Below are positions 1 through 11,459 of a stretch of 64,000 nucleotides of DNA, in pieces. How positions within the stretch are numbered: position 1 is the first letter of the stretch; every line of letters starts with the position of its first letter. The translations under genes and the position numbers were made by a program. The notes under the pieces were generated by a model that was not told where the DNA came from, did no database searches, and saw only the letters and a program-made list of their open reading frames with translations. Source of the stretch: Erigeron canadensis (taxonomy: Eukaryota > Streptophyta > Magnoliopsida > Asterales > Asteraceae); contig NC_057765.1 in NCBI RefSeq assembly GCF_010389155.1, positions 6,758,001 through 6,822,000 on the forward strand, in the 5' to 3' direction.

Positions 1-1212
1 TCCCAAAACAGCCCCAATTGCAAAGTCACTTGCATCACACATAATTTCAAAAGGCATGGACCAATTAGGTGATTGCAAAATGGGTGCTTCAACCAATTTC
101 TCTTTCAAAGTTTTGAAAGCTTTTAAACACTCATTATCAAAAACAAAAGGTACATCTTTTAGTAACAAACTACACAAAGGTTTTGTAATGACACTAAATC
201 CCTTGATGAACCTTCTATAAAACCCGGCATGTCCAAGAAAAGAGTGGACACCTTTAACATTGGTTGGAGGGGGTAAAGTAGAAATCACTTTGATTTTGGC
301 TCGGTCAACTTCCATGCCTTTATTTGAAATTACATGACCCAAAACCGTCCCCTCTTGAACCATGAAGTGGCTCTTTTCCCAACTTAAAACCAAATTTGTC
401 TCAACACATCTTTTTAAAACCTTGGCTAGTTCATTGAGACAATTATCAAAGGTTTGACCAAAAATTGAAAAATCATCCATGAATATTTCTAGGGAATCAC
501 CGACCATATCGGAAAAGATACTCATCATGCACCTTTGGAAGGTGGAGGGAGCATTACATAACCCGAATGGCATTCACCTAAAGGCAAAAGTCCCATATGG
601 GCATGTAAATGTGGTCTTGTGTTGGTCATCGGGATGAATAGCAATATGATTATAACCTGAATAACCATCTAGAAAACAATAAAACTTCTGACCTGCCAGT
701 TTTTTGATGATTTGATCAATGAACGGCAATAGGAAATGATCTTTTGAAGTAGCGGTGTTCAATTTCTGGTAATCAATGCACACCCTCCACCCGGTAATGG
801 GTCGGGTTGCAATTTGCTCACCACTATCTCCTTTCACCACTTGAATTCTAACTTTCTTAGGTACCGTTTGTGTTGGACTTACCCATGTGCTATCCGAAAT
901 TGGGTAGATAATTCCAGCATCCAACCATTTTAGTCACTCCTTCTTCACAACTTCACGCATATGAGGATTCAACCTTCTTTGAGCATCACGTGAAGGTTTT
1001 GCTTCAGAATCGGTGATTATCTTATGCATCACAATTGATGGGCTAATTCCCTTCAAGTCGACAATTGTCCACCCAATGGCCGCCTTATATTCCTTGAACA
1101 CTTTTAGCAATGCCCTTTCTTGCACTTCTTCCAAATTTGATGCAATAATCACCGGCAAAGTTTGTTCTTCTCCCAAAAATGCATACTTCAAATGAGATGG
1201 GTGCTCTTTCAA
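1..1212 (-). pseudogene. Reverse transcriptase of the Athila-like element (partial, two premature stops)
   Basis: The RT copies element RNA to cDNA. Motifs in order: PHMREVVKKE and LDAGIIYPISDS (start of RT), WRVCIDYQKLN, the CFLDGYSGYNHI segment, and further left a catalytic FMDD motif followed by the connection region, running off the edge. In-frame TGA codons lie at 934-936 (within the first RT strand) and 574-576 (just before the conserved MPFGL motif, where the expected codon is Arg). Both fit C-to-T decay of methylated transposon DNA. No RNase H is visible before the edge. Confidence 0.82.
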
Positions 1213-1325
1213 TTCAACTTGTGGTGGACTTTCAATGGAAGGTTTGAGATGAGTGTCGATATGATCTGGTAGACTTTCAACGAAATGAGTCCATGGTGTC
1301 TACCTTCTTGAATTGCCATGAACTC

Positions 1326-2387
1326 CTAATCCTTCTCTTCCTTCTTCAATGTCTCACTATGCTCCACAATCAACCTGTCAACCAAAACACAAGTGTCCCG
1401 TGTGTCCTCCTCATTTTCATGAGGAATACACTCATCAATGACGTCCGCCATGAAGCATTCGTCACTAACTACGGGGTTAGGCACACTAGCAAAAACATTT
1501 AATCTAATCTTACGGTTGCCAAAGGTCATTTCAACCGTACCCTTTCTACAATCGATTAATGCATTAGCGGTGGCCAAAAAGGGCCTACCCATGATGACAT
1601 TGGGCTGCCTAACATTACCGCTTGGTGCAAAATCAAGTACCAAAAAGTCTACAGGGTAATAAAAGTCATCCACCTTCACTATGACATCTTGGACAATTCC
1701 TCTTGGAAGTTTTAGTGACAAATTAGCCATCACCAAGGTGGTGTCGACTTTTTCCAATGGTCCAAAGTCATATTGGTCATACAACATACCCGGTAGGATA
1801 CTCACACCCGCCCCCATATCCAAAAGTGCCTTATTCATTTTAAAATTACCAACTAGAATTGTAATTAAAGGCGCTCCCGGATCTTGGAGTTTAGGTGGGA
1901 GTATACCCATCACAACAGCACTAACTTCCTCATTCAAAACAATCTTCTTTGGAAGTTTATGATGCTGTTTTTGGGTACACAACTCCATAAGATATTTAGC
2001 ATAAGCCGGAACTTGTTTAATAATGTCAATAAGAGGTATATTGATTTTCACTTGTTTAAAAATTTCCCACATTTCTTCCTCATGGGGACCTCTTTTCCAA
2101 AGTGTAGGCCCAAGTTTTGGATCAATTAAAGCCAAAGGAAAAGGAATGGTATTACTCTCCATATCCTTTTCTTGTTTTTCAGAAAATTTAACATTAGACC
2201 TATCATTTTCTACCTCTTTAAGAGACACATTCTTATTTAATTTTGGTAGAATAAGTTCCGGTTCATGCTCACTATCTTGGTCATCATCAACATCCTCCAC
2301 CACACCATCAACAAGTGATGATGGAGGTTCAACTTTATTATCATAAATCCTTCCACTACGAAGAGTACTTAAATTGTTTATCTCCAC
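1326..2387 (-). CDS. Retropepsin-like protease region of the Athila-like element
   Basis: This is an open frame of 353 aa. The N-terminal half is acidic and low-complexity. The C-terminal half is an aspartic protease fold, with the active-site loop LLDMGAGVSILP near residue 190 and the flap/second-strand segment NVIMGRPFLATANALID near residue 265, both typical of gypsy proteases that mature Gag-Pol. It would normally be read as part of Gag-Pol. Here it ends at a stop before the RT and lies in a different frame from the downstream RT fragment, so it is probably non-functional. Confidence 0.75.
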   Translation of the reverse strand: MEINNLSTLRSGRIYDNKVEPPSSLVDGVVEDVDDDQDSEHEPELILPKLNKNVSLKEVENDRSNVKFSEKQEKDMESNTIPFPLALIDPKLGPTLWKRGPHEEEMWEIFKQVKINIPLIDIIKQVPAYAKYLMELCTQKQHHKLPKKIVLNEEVSAVVMGILPPKLQDPGAPLITILVGNFKMNKALLDMGAGVSILPGMLYDQYDFGPLEKVDTTLVMANLSLKLPRGIVQDVIVKVDDFYYPVDFLVLDFAPSGNVRQPNVIMGRPFLATANALIDCRKGTVEMTFGNRKIRLNVFASVPNPVVSDECFMADVIDECIPHENEEDTRDTCVLVDRLIVEHSETLKKEEKD

Positions 2388-2420
2388 ATTCTTGACATTC
2401 TTTGAACCGCCACTTTGATG

Positions 2421-4276
2421 TTATGGATTGATCTTCGTGTCACTTGGTAGCTTTCCCGGATTCTTCCTCAATTCTGACACATCCTCCGCCAATTGACCCA
2501 CTTGCTTTTGCAAAGATTCAACCGTTTTATCCCGAATCTCATTCTTTCGATCCATTTCCTTCAAGTACTCCATAATTTCCCCGGTTGACACCTCATTGCT
2601 TCCCGATGCTCCACCTTGGTTATTACCTTGTTGAAAGTTTCTTGGGTAGCCTCGATTGAATCCTTGATTTTGGCCACCTTGGTAATTCCCTTGGTTGTAA
2701 TTTCGTCCTTGGAATGGTTGAAATGGTGCTCCACTGTTTTGGTTGTTTCCTTGAAAGTTCGGGTTTAGTTGATTTGAAGAATTTCCATACCGAAGGTTTG
2801 GATGGTTTCTCATTCCCGGATGATAAGTGTTGGAGTTCTTGTCAAATGGTCTCTTTTCTCCATACACTTGATTCACTTCTTCAACTTGTTCCGGGATCAA
2901 TGGACATTGCAAAGCCGTATGTCCAAGTTCATCACAACTTTCACGAATCGGGTATTCTTGAGAGACTTGAGCAACACCTGATTTTCAACTTTACCTAACT
3001 TAGCAAACTTCCGTTCCAAAGCTTCAAGTCGATCTTTGGTGGCTTGATCACTTGTAGATGATGAAGAAGCTATTGGATGCCTTGCTCTCCTATTTGATTG
3101 AGCTTGTCTTTTCGAGTTCACGCTCATTTTCTCTAAAAATTCCCAATCAACATCTTCCGGATTAGTCAAGAAAGTTCCATTACTAATTGAGTTCACATTT
3201 CGTTTCTCTTCCGGTAATAAACCATCATAGAAAGCGGTGATTAATTCCCATCTAGCAATCCTATGGTGTGGACATGTTCTCAACAACTCATTAAACCTCT
3301 TGAAAGCTTCGTGAAAAGTTTCACCCGATTGTTGCTGAAAAGTTCTTATTGAAGTTCTTGCATCACTAGTCTTTTGCATGGTATAGTACTCATCCAAGAA
3401 TTGTTGTTGCATTTCAGCCCATGTAAAGATGCTTCCCGATGGCAATGCTAAGAACCATTGCTTTGCTTTATCTTTCAAAGTGAACTGAAATAAGACTAGT
3501 TTGACTTCATCCGGTGAAAATCCTTGACCTCCAATGGTACCACAAATAGCCTCAAACTCCGACAAGTGCAAATAAGGCTCCTCCGTTGCTTTACCATAGA
3601 AACTCGGTAGAATACTCAAACATTGAGGTCTAACTTCAAAAGCTCTACCCCTCAACACCGGTGGTACTATAGGTGAGGCATTAACGGCTATGGCGGGTCG
3701 GAAATGACTATCAACTCCTTGTGGCGGAGGTTGATAGTTCATGTTTGGCATGACACGGTTATGTGGATGGTAAATTGGGTGATTTCCACGATGGTTTTGG
3801 TGGGGTGGTGGTGGAGCATGAGGAATTCTTGGTCCTTGGTTGACATATTGAGGTTGGTTATATTGAGGATATTGAATGTTTTGTGGTTGCACAAAATCAT
3901 CTCCATCATTCCAATCATATCCATCATCATGATTATCGAACCTCCCATCATTCCAATTATCAACCCTTTCATACACCGACTCCGTATACCATGATCCCTC
4001 TCCAACAAAGGTTGGTGTTCCAGTTCGGTGAGGAGTTGTGAATCCGCTTCTCACGGATCGGGGTCGATGTTGTTGTTGAGGTTGGTTTTGGGGTTGGACA
4101 TTTCGTTCAAGGTTAGGTTCTTGTTGGGTTCCGGTTGGTTGATTAATTGGTGGTATATTTCCGGGATTACTCATGTTTGCACGGTGAAGTACTCGGTTTC
4201 TCCTAGCTGTTTTCTCAATTTCCGGATCAAACAACAAAAGTGATTTCTTCTTTGAATACCTCGTATGCATAAACAA
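2421..4276 (-). pseudogene. gag of the Athila-like element (frameshifted)
   Basis: The capsid polyprotein packages element RNA. The long frame (2897-4276, 459 aa) has a Pro/Asn/Gln-rich N-terminal third, then a typical retrotransposon gag core from about residue 215, including FTLKDKAKQWF and FKRFNELLRTCPHH. The frame is lost near 2950 and resumes in another frame (2421-2912), which holds the zinc-knuckle tail (CDELGHTALQC) and a Gly/Asn/Gln-rich stretch with repeated NQG and NYQG motifs. A single-base indel within the knuckle explains the split. The upstream leader (4277-4430) holds no other ORF. Confidence 0.8.
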
Positions 4277-4430
4277 CCTGTAACCTACACAAATAACATA
4301 CCTAGCGTAATTCGGAAATACAAAAATGCAAAGAAAATAAACAAACTACTAACAAAACTAAACTAATTCTTTTTGTATTTTATGAAAATTTTAACAATTT
4401 GAAAGCAATTTTAACACTTTGCACACCGAT

Positions 4431-4448
4431 TCCCCGGCAACGGCGCCA
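4431..4448 (-). other. Primer-binding site, tRNA-Asp type
   Basis: The minus strand reads TGGCGCCGTTGCCGGGGA directly after the LTR. It is complementary to the 3' end of plant tRNA-Asp, the usual primer of Athila elements. Confidence 0.85.
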
Positions 4449-4453
4449 AAATT

Positions 4454-5522
4454 TGATCAGTGTCGTTGGACTGATCAAAATTAAAACTAAATACCACTAA
4501 TTAGCTAGGGCAAGTGGAGTATCGTATCCACAAGGAATCAAGGGAAAGTGTTAAACAAGTTACAAGAACTAATTGAACTAGACATAAACTTAAAATCGAT
4601 TGATTGATTGATTTGTTTGATTAAAACTAAAGTTGAGCATAAACTTAACAAAATACTTCAATTAACAAAGTAGACCATTCTCATGCTCCCAATTATGCTT
4701 TCAAATATGTAACCTAACTTATATTCGTTGGAAATCACATAGACATGATTCGTTATAACGTTTGGAATGAATGAACTTAAGAACTAAAGTAATCGGTTGT
4801 GATGATTCACGATAACGAAAAACCGAAGAATTGACACAACTAGATTTTCAAGTCATTAAAATAGAATTACTAGTTCATGAGATTCTTTCAATAATCCATG
4901 ATAAACACTAATTTGAAATCAAAAGATAGATGAATTTCATTCAAGGTCATAAACAAGTAATCATTCATTCAAATCCAAACAACATTAGATGCAAAACACA
5001 ATTAAGAATTAAACATCTAATCCAACATGAATATGAGAAAGGTTGAACATAAAAGTCTTACATAATTGTTCACATAAGAATGATCAATAGAAAACCTAGC
5101 CTATAATCTTCATCATTGATTCTTCAATTAAGGCTATAATCTTCATGATATTGTGATTTGATGATGAAATTGGGGTGTTGTGTGTGTTAGGAACTGCTCC
5201 AGGGATGAGAAAATATGAGTTGTAACCTCCCAAAGTCGTGTATGTCTCAAATATAATCTAAAAATTGAATTAAAACCATAATTATCGGATGCACTTTCTG
5301 AACTGGCGTAACCTACTCCAAAACTGGCGTAGCTTATAGTAGCTCAGAAAAGCATTTTTCCAGATTTGACTTTCTTTGACTCGTTCTTGATCCTTTTAGC
5401 TCCAAATCATGACTTATGACCTGAAACACTTAACAAACATAAACACGCCCTAATTCTTCTATTAATCTTCACAAAACATGTCACTTTCATATCTTAAAGT
5501 TAGACTAATTAGGCGTTTATCA
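4454..5522 (-). repeat. 5' LTR of the Athila-like element
   Basis: On the minus strand the segment begins TGATAAACGCC at 5522 and ends CTGATCA at 4454, giving TG..CA termini and a length of 1069 bp. The inner end lies 5 nt from the primer-binding site, the usual spacing. The outer end falls where the sequence switches to the 3' end of the copia env-like ORF. The partner LTR is outside the window, so identity between LTRs, and hence age, cannot be estimated. Confidence 0.8.
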
Positions 5523-5536
5523 CTGGCCACTAGAGT

Positions 5537-7768
5537 CTACAAGGCATGTATGGCCTTGGTTTTGCATTCAACCTGGGAGATAAGAGGAGAAACTAGGTCA
5601 GCAACCCTTTTCGCTTCAGCAGCCGCAGATTCATTGCTGTTGGATGCTTTCTTTGCTGAGAACCGTACAACAGTTCCAATCTTGCATAGGGATCGCGAGA
5701 ACCCTCGAATGGCCTGCTGATCCTTTTTGATAACATTTGTATAAGTGCGCAGCTTCTCTTGATCAGTAGCCATAGAAACAGATTTTTCCTTAAGTGTCTC
5801 AATGCTGGCAGTGTTTTCATTCTGCTTGCTGTACCAGCTCTCCAAGATCTTCACCAAGCTGTCATCCTCATGACTTTTGAGTTGAACAGCGAGTGTGGCA
5901 GCCTTGGTGAGATCATTCAGTTGGTGTTCCACCCTGGCCAGCCTATCAGAAGAGTTGGTAGAGTAAGAGATACCCAACTCTTTGGCAGTATGAGAGATGA
6001 CAGGCTTGGCAGCAGAAGAACAGCCAGGAACACCTTGAAAGGAAGAGGGCATGCCAAGGGAGAGCATGATGTTCACTGGTTGCATGGGTGGAGTTAGAGG
6101 TCTGGCAGAGAAAGTCAATACCTTAGTTTCTTTATCATTAGCTGCTGCACTATCATCAGCAGCAGCTTCTTCAACATCAACCTCCATATCACTAGCTTCA
6201 AGTTCATCAGCCTGGTTGGAGGAATCCAGCTGGAATTCATCAGCAACAAATTCACCCAGCTCAAAATCACTTTCTTCACCATCATCATCACCTTCAAAAC
6301 CAACATTTCCTTCACCAAAAGCAACATCCTCTGCATTTTCAACCTCAACACCCATCCTTTCATCCATAGAAAAATTTAGAGGGGTAGGGGAACTGGGTGC
6401 CTCAGCTTCAGTGTGTTGTACCACCAAAGCATCATCGGCCGTAAACTTTGTTGTCTCTAGCATCACCTGTGATATGGCTGCTGACAACGACTCAGAGGGT
6501 TGAGAAGAAGAAGAGGAAATAGTTTGTTCGGTAGACTCAACTCTAATGGGCTGGGGTGGCCCTTAATCTTCACCAACCTCGCCTATAGAAGTTTGAGGTG
6601 GCTGCTTTCGGTTACCCTTTTTCTTGTCAGCAGTCTTTTTTGAGACTGCGGATGGGCTGGCTGGGTCTCTATTGTCCTTGGGCAGTGAGGACTTCTTAAC
6701 CTTAGTATTTTTGCCCTTTAGTAGTCGCTGCTGCTGTTTTGGGACAGCAGCAGGAGGTGAAGTGGAAGAATATGCAAGTGTTTTGGCTTTCTTGGGAGAT
6801 TTGGAGGCTGCTGGGGGGATTATCAGCATACCAGCTCTAGCAGGGTTAGGTTTATAAATTTTAGGATATACAGAATAAAGTACCTGCCTCATAGCTGGAG
6901 TGAGCACAACATACTTGGAGTCGAATTGCTATGGGTCGCAAGCAGGAGTTTTATATACAGAGCTCGCAACCCTTGGAGAGAGAAGATAGTGAGCACTTTC
7001 AGGAAGATATTCTCCCTTCAGCTCACGCTTGAAGATTAGTGAGAGAAATATGGAAAATGGCACAGAGCTTGACATGTTCCTTATAGTGACCTTTCCCTTT
7101 AGGTCTTCAAAAATGACACTGACAAAGTCTATATTTCGACCATTTGCCAGTGCATAGATCATCTGCATTTTAGTAGTAGTGGCTTGATCAAATGAGCCAC
7201 TGTTTCCACCAAGACATTGAATGACATGAGTAAACAACAACCTCCAAACCCCAGGCAAGAACTTCTTTTGAGGATTGCTATGAACAGGTATGGGAGGGAT
7301 AGTGTTAGATCCGTACCCAATGGACAGCAGTCATTCCTTCCATACATTTGTTTCTACAAGTCCAACAAATGGTCGTTCTTCAGTTTGATTGGGAAGACGA
7401 AGAACTGTTCTCAGTAGATCCACTGAGATAGATATAGTATGCGTCCCTTTCACGGTACCAGTAATGGTGCTACTTGCAACTTTGTAATCATATGTCCACC
7501 AGAACTCCCTTAGGAGATGGACAACTATTTCTGTAGGATCACTATAAATAGCCCTTCTAACTGGGCATCCCATTATGAAATCGAGCATGGAGAAGTAACC
7601 TTTGATTTTTGATGGGATCTCTTCAGATCGCAGATAGTTATTGGCCTTGATAACCAACTTTGAAGCTTGAAAAGACACTTGATTAGAAGGATTAATGCCT
7701 TCATTATCATAGATTTTGGAGTTAAGATATGAGAGAGTTTGTTGTTCAGGAGCAGATGAAGAAGCCAT
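5537..7768 (-). pseudogene. env-like third ORF of the SIRE-like element, one frame with three nonsense codons
   Basis: Read from 7768 to the stop at 5537-5539, this is a single reading frame of 743 sense and nonsense codons without any frameshift. It is interrupted by TGA (7331-7333), TAG (6929-6931) and TAA (6563-6565). The N-terminal third is globular (Trp-rich segment FWWTYDYKVAS near residue 90). The middle is Lys/Pro-rich, then a very acidic stretch follows (6115-6360). The C-terminal 130 residues are helical with coiled-coil character. I see no convincing signal peptide or membrane segment, so 'env-like' rests on position and lineage, not on fusion-protein features. Function unknown. 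Confidence 0.7.
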
Positions 7769-8339
7769 TTTAGATGAGATGATTTGAATATGATATGAAT
7801 AAGAATTTGATATGAATATTTAGAGAAAGTAGGAAAGATTTGAGAGAATATGAGAGATTTTAGAGAATATGAAAGATTGAGAGAATGAAATGAACGTAAA
7901 AGAAGGTGAAAAGGAAGAGATTTGCATATATATGGCATGGATATGGGTCCCATGACTACAAAAAGTGAGTCGTCACATGTACTCTCTTTCATACGTGGCA
8001 TAAAAAGAATTATATTAAATTGTGAGATACTGTTTGTATGTACATATGAGAGAGGTATGATGTGACTATATGAACCACGATTTCAACTGTACTCGAGTTC
8101 ATACGGCGCGTACAGTGTACAAGTTGCCCATTTGGTAGAAAATCGAGGTAACCGTTTGAGATATATATATAATAAAATATTTAACAAAATACGTAATGGA
8201 ATATACTCAGATAAATTGAGGTATCCACTGAAGAGTTTATTTTATTAAAAGGAATGGTTACCAAGTTTTAATTAGCACCACAAAGAAAGAAAGAATGGAT
8301 GCTGATGAGCATTAAACAATTTTTGGCAAATTGTCAGCC

Positions 8340-8504
8340 ATCAACGGATTTTATATGTCTTTACCAGCAGCCGTTTGCTGCTGGACTAGATAGGGACTTT
8401 CAGCACCCTATTACTTTTATTATGTTTTTTTCCAAAGCATCAGGGATCAACGGATTTTAGATGTCTTTACCAGCAGTCGTTTGCTGCTGGACTAGATGAA
8501 GACT
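8340..8504 (-). repeat. Duplicated hairpin in the pol-to-env-like spacer
   Basis: Two nearly identical segments of about 58 bp (8340-8397 and 8447-8504) each contain CCAGCAG..CGTTT..CTGCTGG. The first is a perfect 8-bp stem with a 5-nt loop (8364-8384); the second (8470-8490) has one changed stem position. They lie between the RNase H stop (8609) and the env-like start (7768), in a spacer (7769-8608) with no other coding signal. Confidence 0.7.
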
Positions 8505-8608
8505 CTATGGCTCTTCATTGCCTTATTTTGTAGCAAGTAAAACACACTTGAACTTGCTGGTATTCTTGATATAAGTCAAGAGATTTTAACTTACAAAAGA
8601 TATGTAAG

Positions 8609-10495
8609 TTAAGTAGCAGACTCACCATTTAGCATTCCTAACCTGCTAACGAGATCCTTGAATCTCTTTTCATCTAAAGGTTTAATGAAAATGTCTGCAA
8701 GTTGATCATCAGTGGGGATGAAGTAGATTTCCACATCCCCCTTCATGACATGATCACGAATGAAGTGATACCAAATGTCAATATGCTTAGTTTTGGAATG
8801 TTGAACATGATTATGTGTGATGGCAATAGCACTAGTGTTATCACACATAATGGGGATTTTAGAAAAATCTAAGTCATAGTCAGCAAGTTGGTTTTTCATC
8901 CGTAGGACTTGTGCACAACAACTTGCTGCTGACACATACTCTGCCTCAGCAGTGGAGATGGAAACTGTATGTTGTTTCTTACTAGACCAACTAGTCAGCC
9001 TTCCCCCCAACAATTGACATCCACCACTGGTACTTTTCCTATCTAACATGTAACCAGCATAGTGAGAATCAGAGTATGCAACTAAGTCAAAGCTAGAATC
9101 TTTGGGATACTAAAGACCTAGAGAGGAAGTCCCTTTGAGATATTTGAAGATACGCTTGACAGCGAGAAGGTGAGACTCCCTGGGAGATGCTTGATATCTT
9201 GCACAAAGGGAAGTAGCAAACATAATGTCTGGACGACTCGCTGTGAGATACATCAGCGAGCCTATCATCCCACGATAGAAAGTGGGGTTCACATGCTTAC
9301 CATCAAGGGCAGCATGGAGATTTTTTGGATGAGACATAGGAGTAGGCTTAGTAGTGATATTAGACATATCAAATTTGGCCAGCATGTCTCGTATGTATTT
9401 TTCTTGGTTTATAAAGATGCCATCAGAAAGTTGACGAATTTGTAGACCAAAGAAGAAGGTTAGCTCACCCATCATACTCATTTCAAAGTGAGAAGACATT
9501 AGGGAGCTAAACTTATTGCAAAGTTTCTTGCTAGAGGATCCAAATATGATGTCATCAACATATATTTGTACATATAGGACATGAGCACCCTTTCTATAAA
9601 TAAAAAGAGTATTGTCTATAGATCCTGTCTGAAACTCATGAGAAAGAAGAAATTTAGAGAGAGTGTCATACCAAGCTCTGGGAGCTTGTTTAAGACCATA
9701 TAATGCCTTATAGAGACGATAAACATGGTTTGGCTTGGTTAGGTCTTCAAAACCAGGTGGTTGCTCCACATAAACTTCTTCTTCGAGTTTTCCATTTAGG
9801 AAAGCACTCTTGACATCCATTTGATATATAGTGAAGTTTCGATAAGCAGCATGTGCCAAGAATAAGCGTATTGCTTCAAGTCTGGCCACTGGAGCAAAGG
9901 TTTTGTCATAGTCGACACCTTCTTCTTGAAGGTAACCTTGAGCGACTAACCTAGCCTTGTTGCATATAACAACACCATCTTCGTCCATTTTACTCCTATA
10001 AACCCATTTTGTACCAATGGGTTCTTTGCCAGGAGGAAGAGGAACTAAGAACCAGACGTGCTGTCTTTGGAATTGTGTTAGTTCTTCTTGCATGGCAGCA
10101 ACCCACGATGGGTCAACCATAGCCTCTCCAATATTCTTAGGATTGATCATTGACAAGAAATTTACATATATACATGTGTTTCTAGTCGCTGATCTAGTTA
10201 CAATACCCTGCTGAGGATCACCAATAATTTGTTGAGCAGGATGACTTGAAGTCCATTTAAGTGATGGGACACTTGATGAACCTAGAGTGGCAGTGGAAGA
10301 CATTTGTGTGGGATCAACAGGAGAAGGATAAGAGGAGAGATCAATGGTTATTGATGGTTCAACAAGGGTTTGATCAGTGGAGTCATTTAACTGATTTGAG
10401 TTATCATTAATGATGGGGTCATCAGCAGACTCCATGTCTTCAGCGTTAGCTGAAGCATCATGAAACTCATCATCAGCATAGTCATCAACTTGCAC
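8609..10495 (-). pseudogene. Reverse transcriptase and RNase H of the SIRE-like element (one internal stop)
   Basis: This is copia RT followed by RNase H. RT motifs: [43 protein letters not shown] in outline, [24 protein letters not shown], catalytic [29 protein letters not shown]. RNase H (8609-9109) shows DRKSTSGGCQ, TAEAEYVSAASCCAQVLRM and CDNTSAI. A single TAG at 9110-9112 replaces the conserved Trp between RT and RNase H. The rest is one continuous frame, so the pol 3' half was intact until recently. Confidence 0.88.
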
Positions 10496-11459
10496 ATCAT
10501 CAGCCAGTGATCTAGGTTTGGCTGATGCAGCATGGATTGACCTTAAGATAGGCTCAACTGGCTCAATCGTATAGATATGAGCAGCAACTTGCTTCAGCTC
10601 AGGATCTGTTGAACTATCCTCAGTGAGTTGCTGATCAAGAGGAGGTGAGCAAGAAGCATCAACAAATGAGTCGGCATCCTCCGTAGGAGGATTAGTGAAC
10701 TCATTGAAGATCTCTTCAGTAGAAGATGGCTGGATATCTTTAAGAGCAAATGTCCCCGTTGAGGAGTTATAGGCCTTACTTGCTGATGTGGCAAGTGTCC
10801 TCGCTGAGGAGTGGTAGACCTATTTTGTGAAGGCAGTCTACCCTTTTTTGGAGTGTTATGCCTTAGATTTTATTTTAATGGCATAGATTGAGATGCCATA
10901 TGAGTTTGAACATCAGCAGGTTCAGCCTTTGTGGGAAGTACTTGCTGATGTCTTGCATCAGCGAACCTAACCCGTCTGTTCATTGGACGATCATGTTCAG
11001 ACAAGGAATTAGCATGAGTAGGTTCCAGCTGAGAGGAAGATTGAGCACTGGAGTGTTGCTGAACGACCTGATTAACTCGCTGAGGAGTACCATAGTCATA
11101 GGGAGCAGCAATAGTGCTTCTTTTAAAGGGCTCAGCACCTTTTACAGATAGTCGCTGAGGAGCAATGGGTACATATCCATCACTTAAAATATCCCCTTTA
11201 AAGGTTCTGGGTGGAGAATGTTGAATTCTCCCTTCATGTGGCATTATGCCAATAATGGGAAGATGAGAGAACATGTCAAAAGTACTGGTTGAGGAACTGG
11301 TACTTTTAACATTAGAGGAAGAGGGCACACTGGTGGAGGGTGTAGCCTTAGAATCCATCTCAGCATGGTAGTCATTTTGTCCCTTGACAAAATACCACTT
11401 TTTCATCTCTTCAGGAGAGATGGAAGATGAAGAGGGTGGAGGAATAAAGATTTCAGGCT
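10496..11459 (-). pseudogene. Gag-tail/pre-RT linker of the SIRE-like element; protease and integrase absent
   Basis: The main readable piece (10870-11406) is Ser/Pro/Gln-rich with no catalytic motif. The frame of the RT is open upstream of 10495 for at least 120 nt, with acidic low-complexity sequence. In an intact SIRE pol this interval would hold protease and integrase (about 2 kb). Neither the protease active site nor the integrase zinc finger or DDE core appears in any frame. I infer a deletion that fused the gag tail to the pre-RT linker. Confidence 0.65.

Larger units (their letters stand above)
1..5522 (-). mobile_element. Athila-like Ty3/gypsy retrotransposon, 5' part, running off the left edge
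   Basis: In element order (right to left) I see a 5' LTR (4454-5522), a primer-binding site matching the 3' end of plant tRNA-Asp, a gag region, a retropepsin and a reverse transcriptase that continues past position 1. A tRNA-Asp primer with gag-PR-RT order and an LTR over 1 kb is characteristic of the Athila lineage. RNase H, integrase, any env-like ORF and the 3' LTR must lie left of the window. The element is dead: gag carries a frameshift and RT at least two premature stops. It sits inside the 3' part of the copia element that starts at 5523, so it is the younger of the two. Confidence 0.88.

Noticed and set aside
5537..6487. Independent acidic coiled-coil gene
   Set aside because: It continues in the same frame as the pieces up to 7768 and lies in the position of the SIRE env-like ORF, so it is part of that ORF.
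7573..8001. Open frame of 142 codons on the minus strand upstream of the env-like ORF
   Set aside because: It overlaps the start of the env-like ORF in another frame, has biased low-complexity content and no family resemblance; a chance frame.
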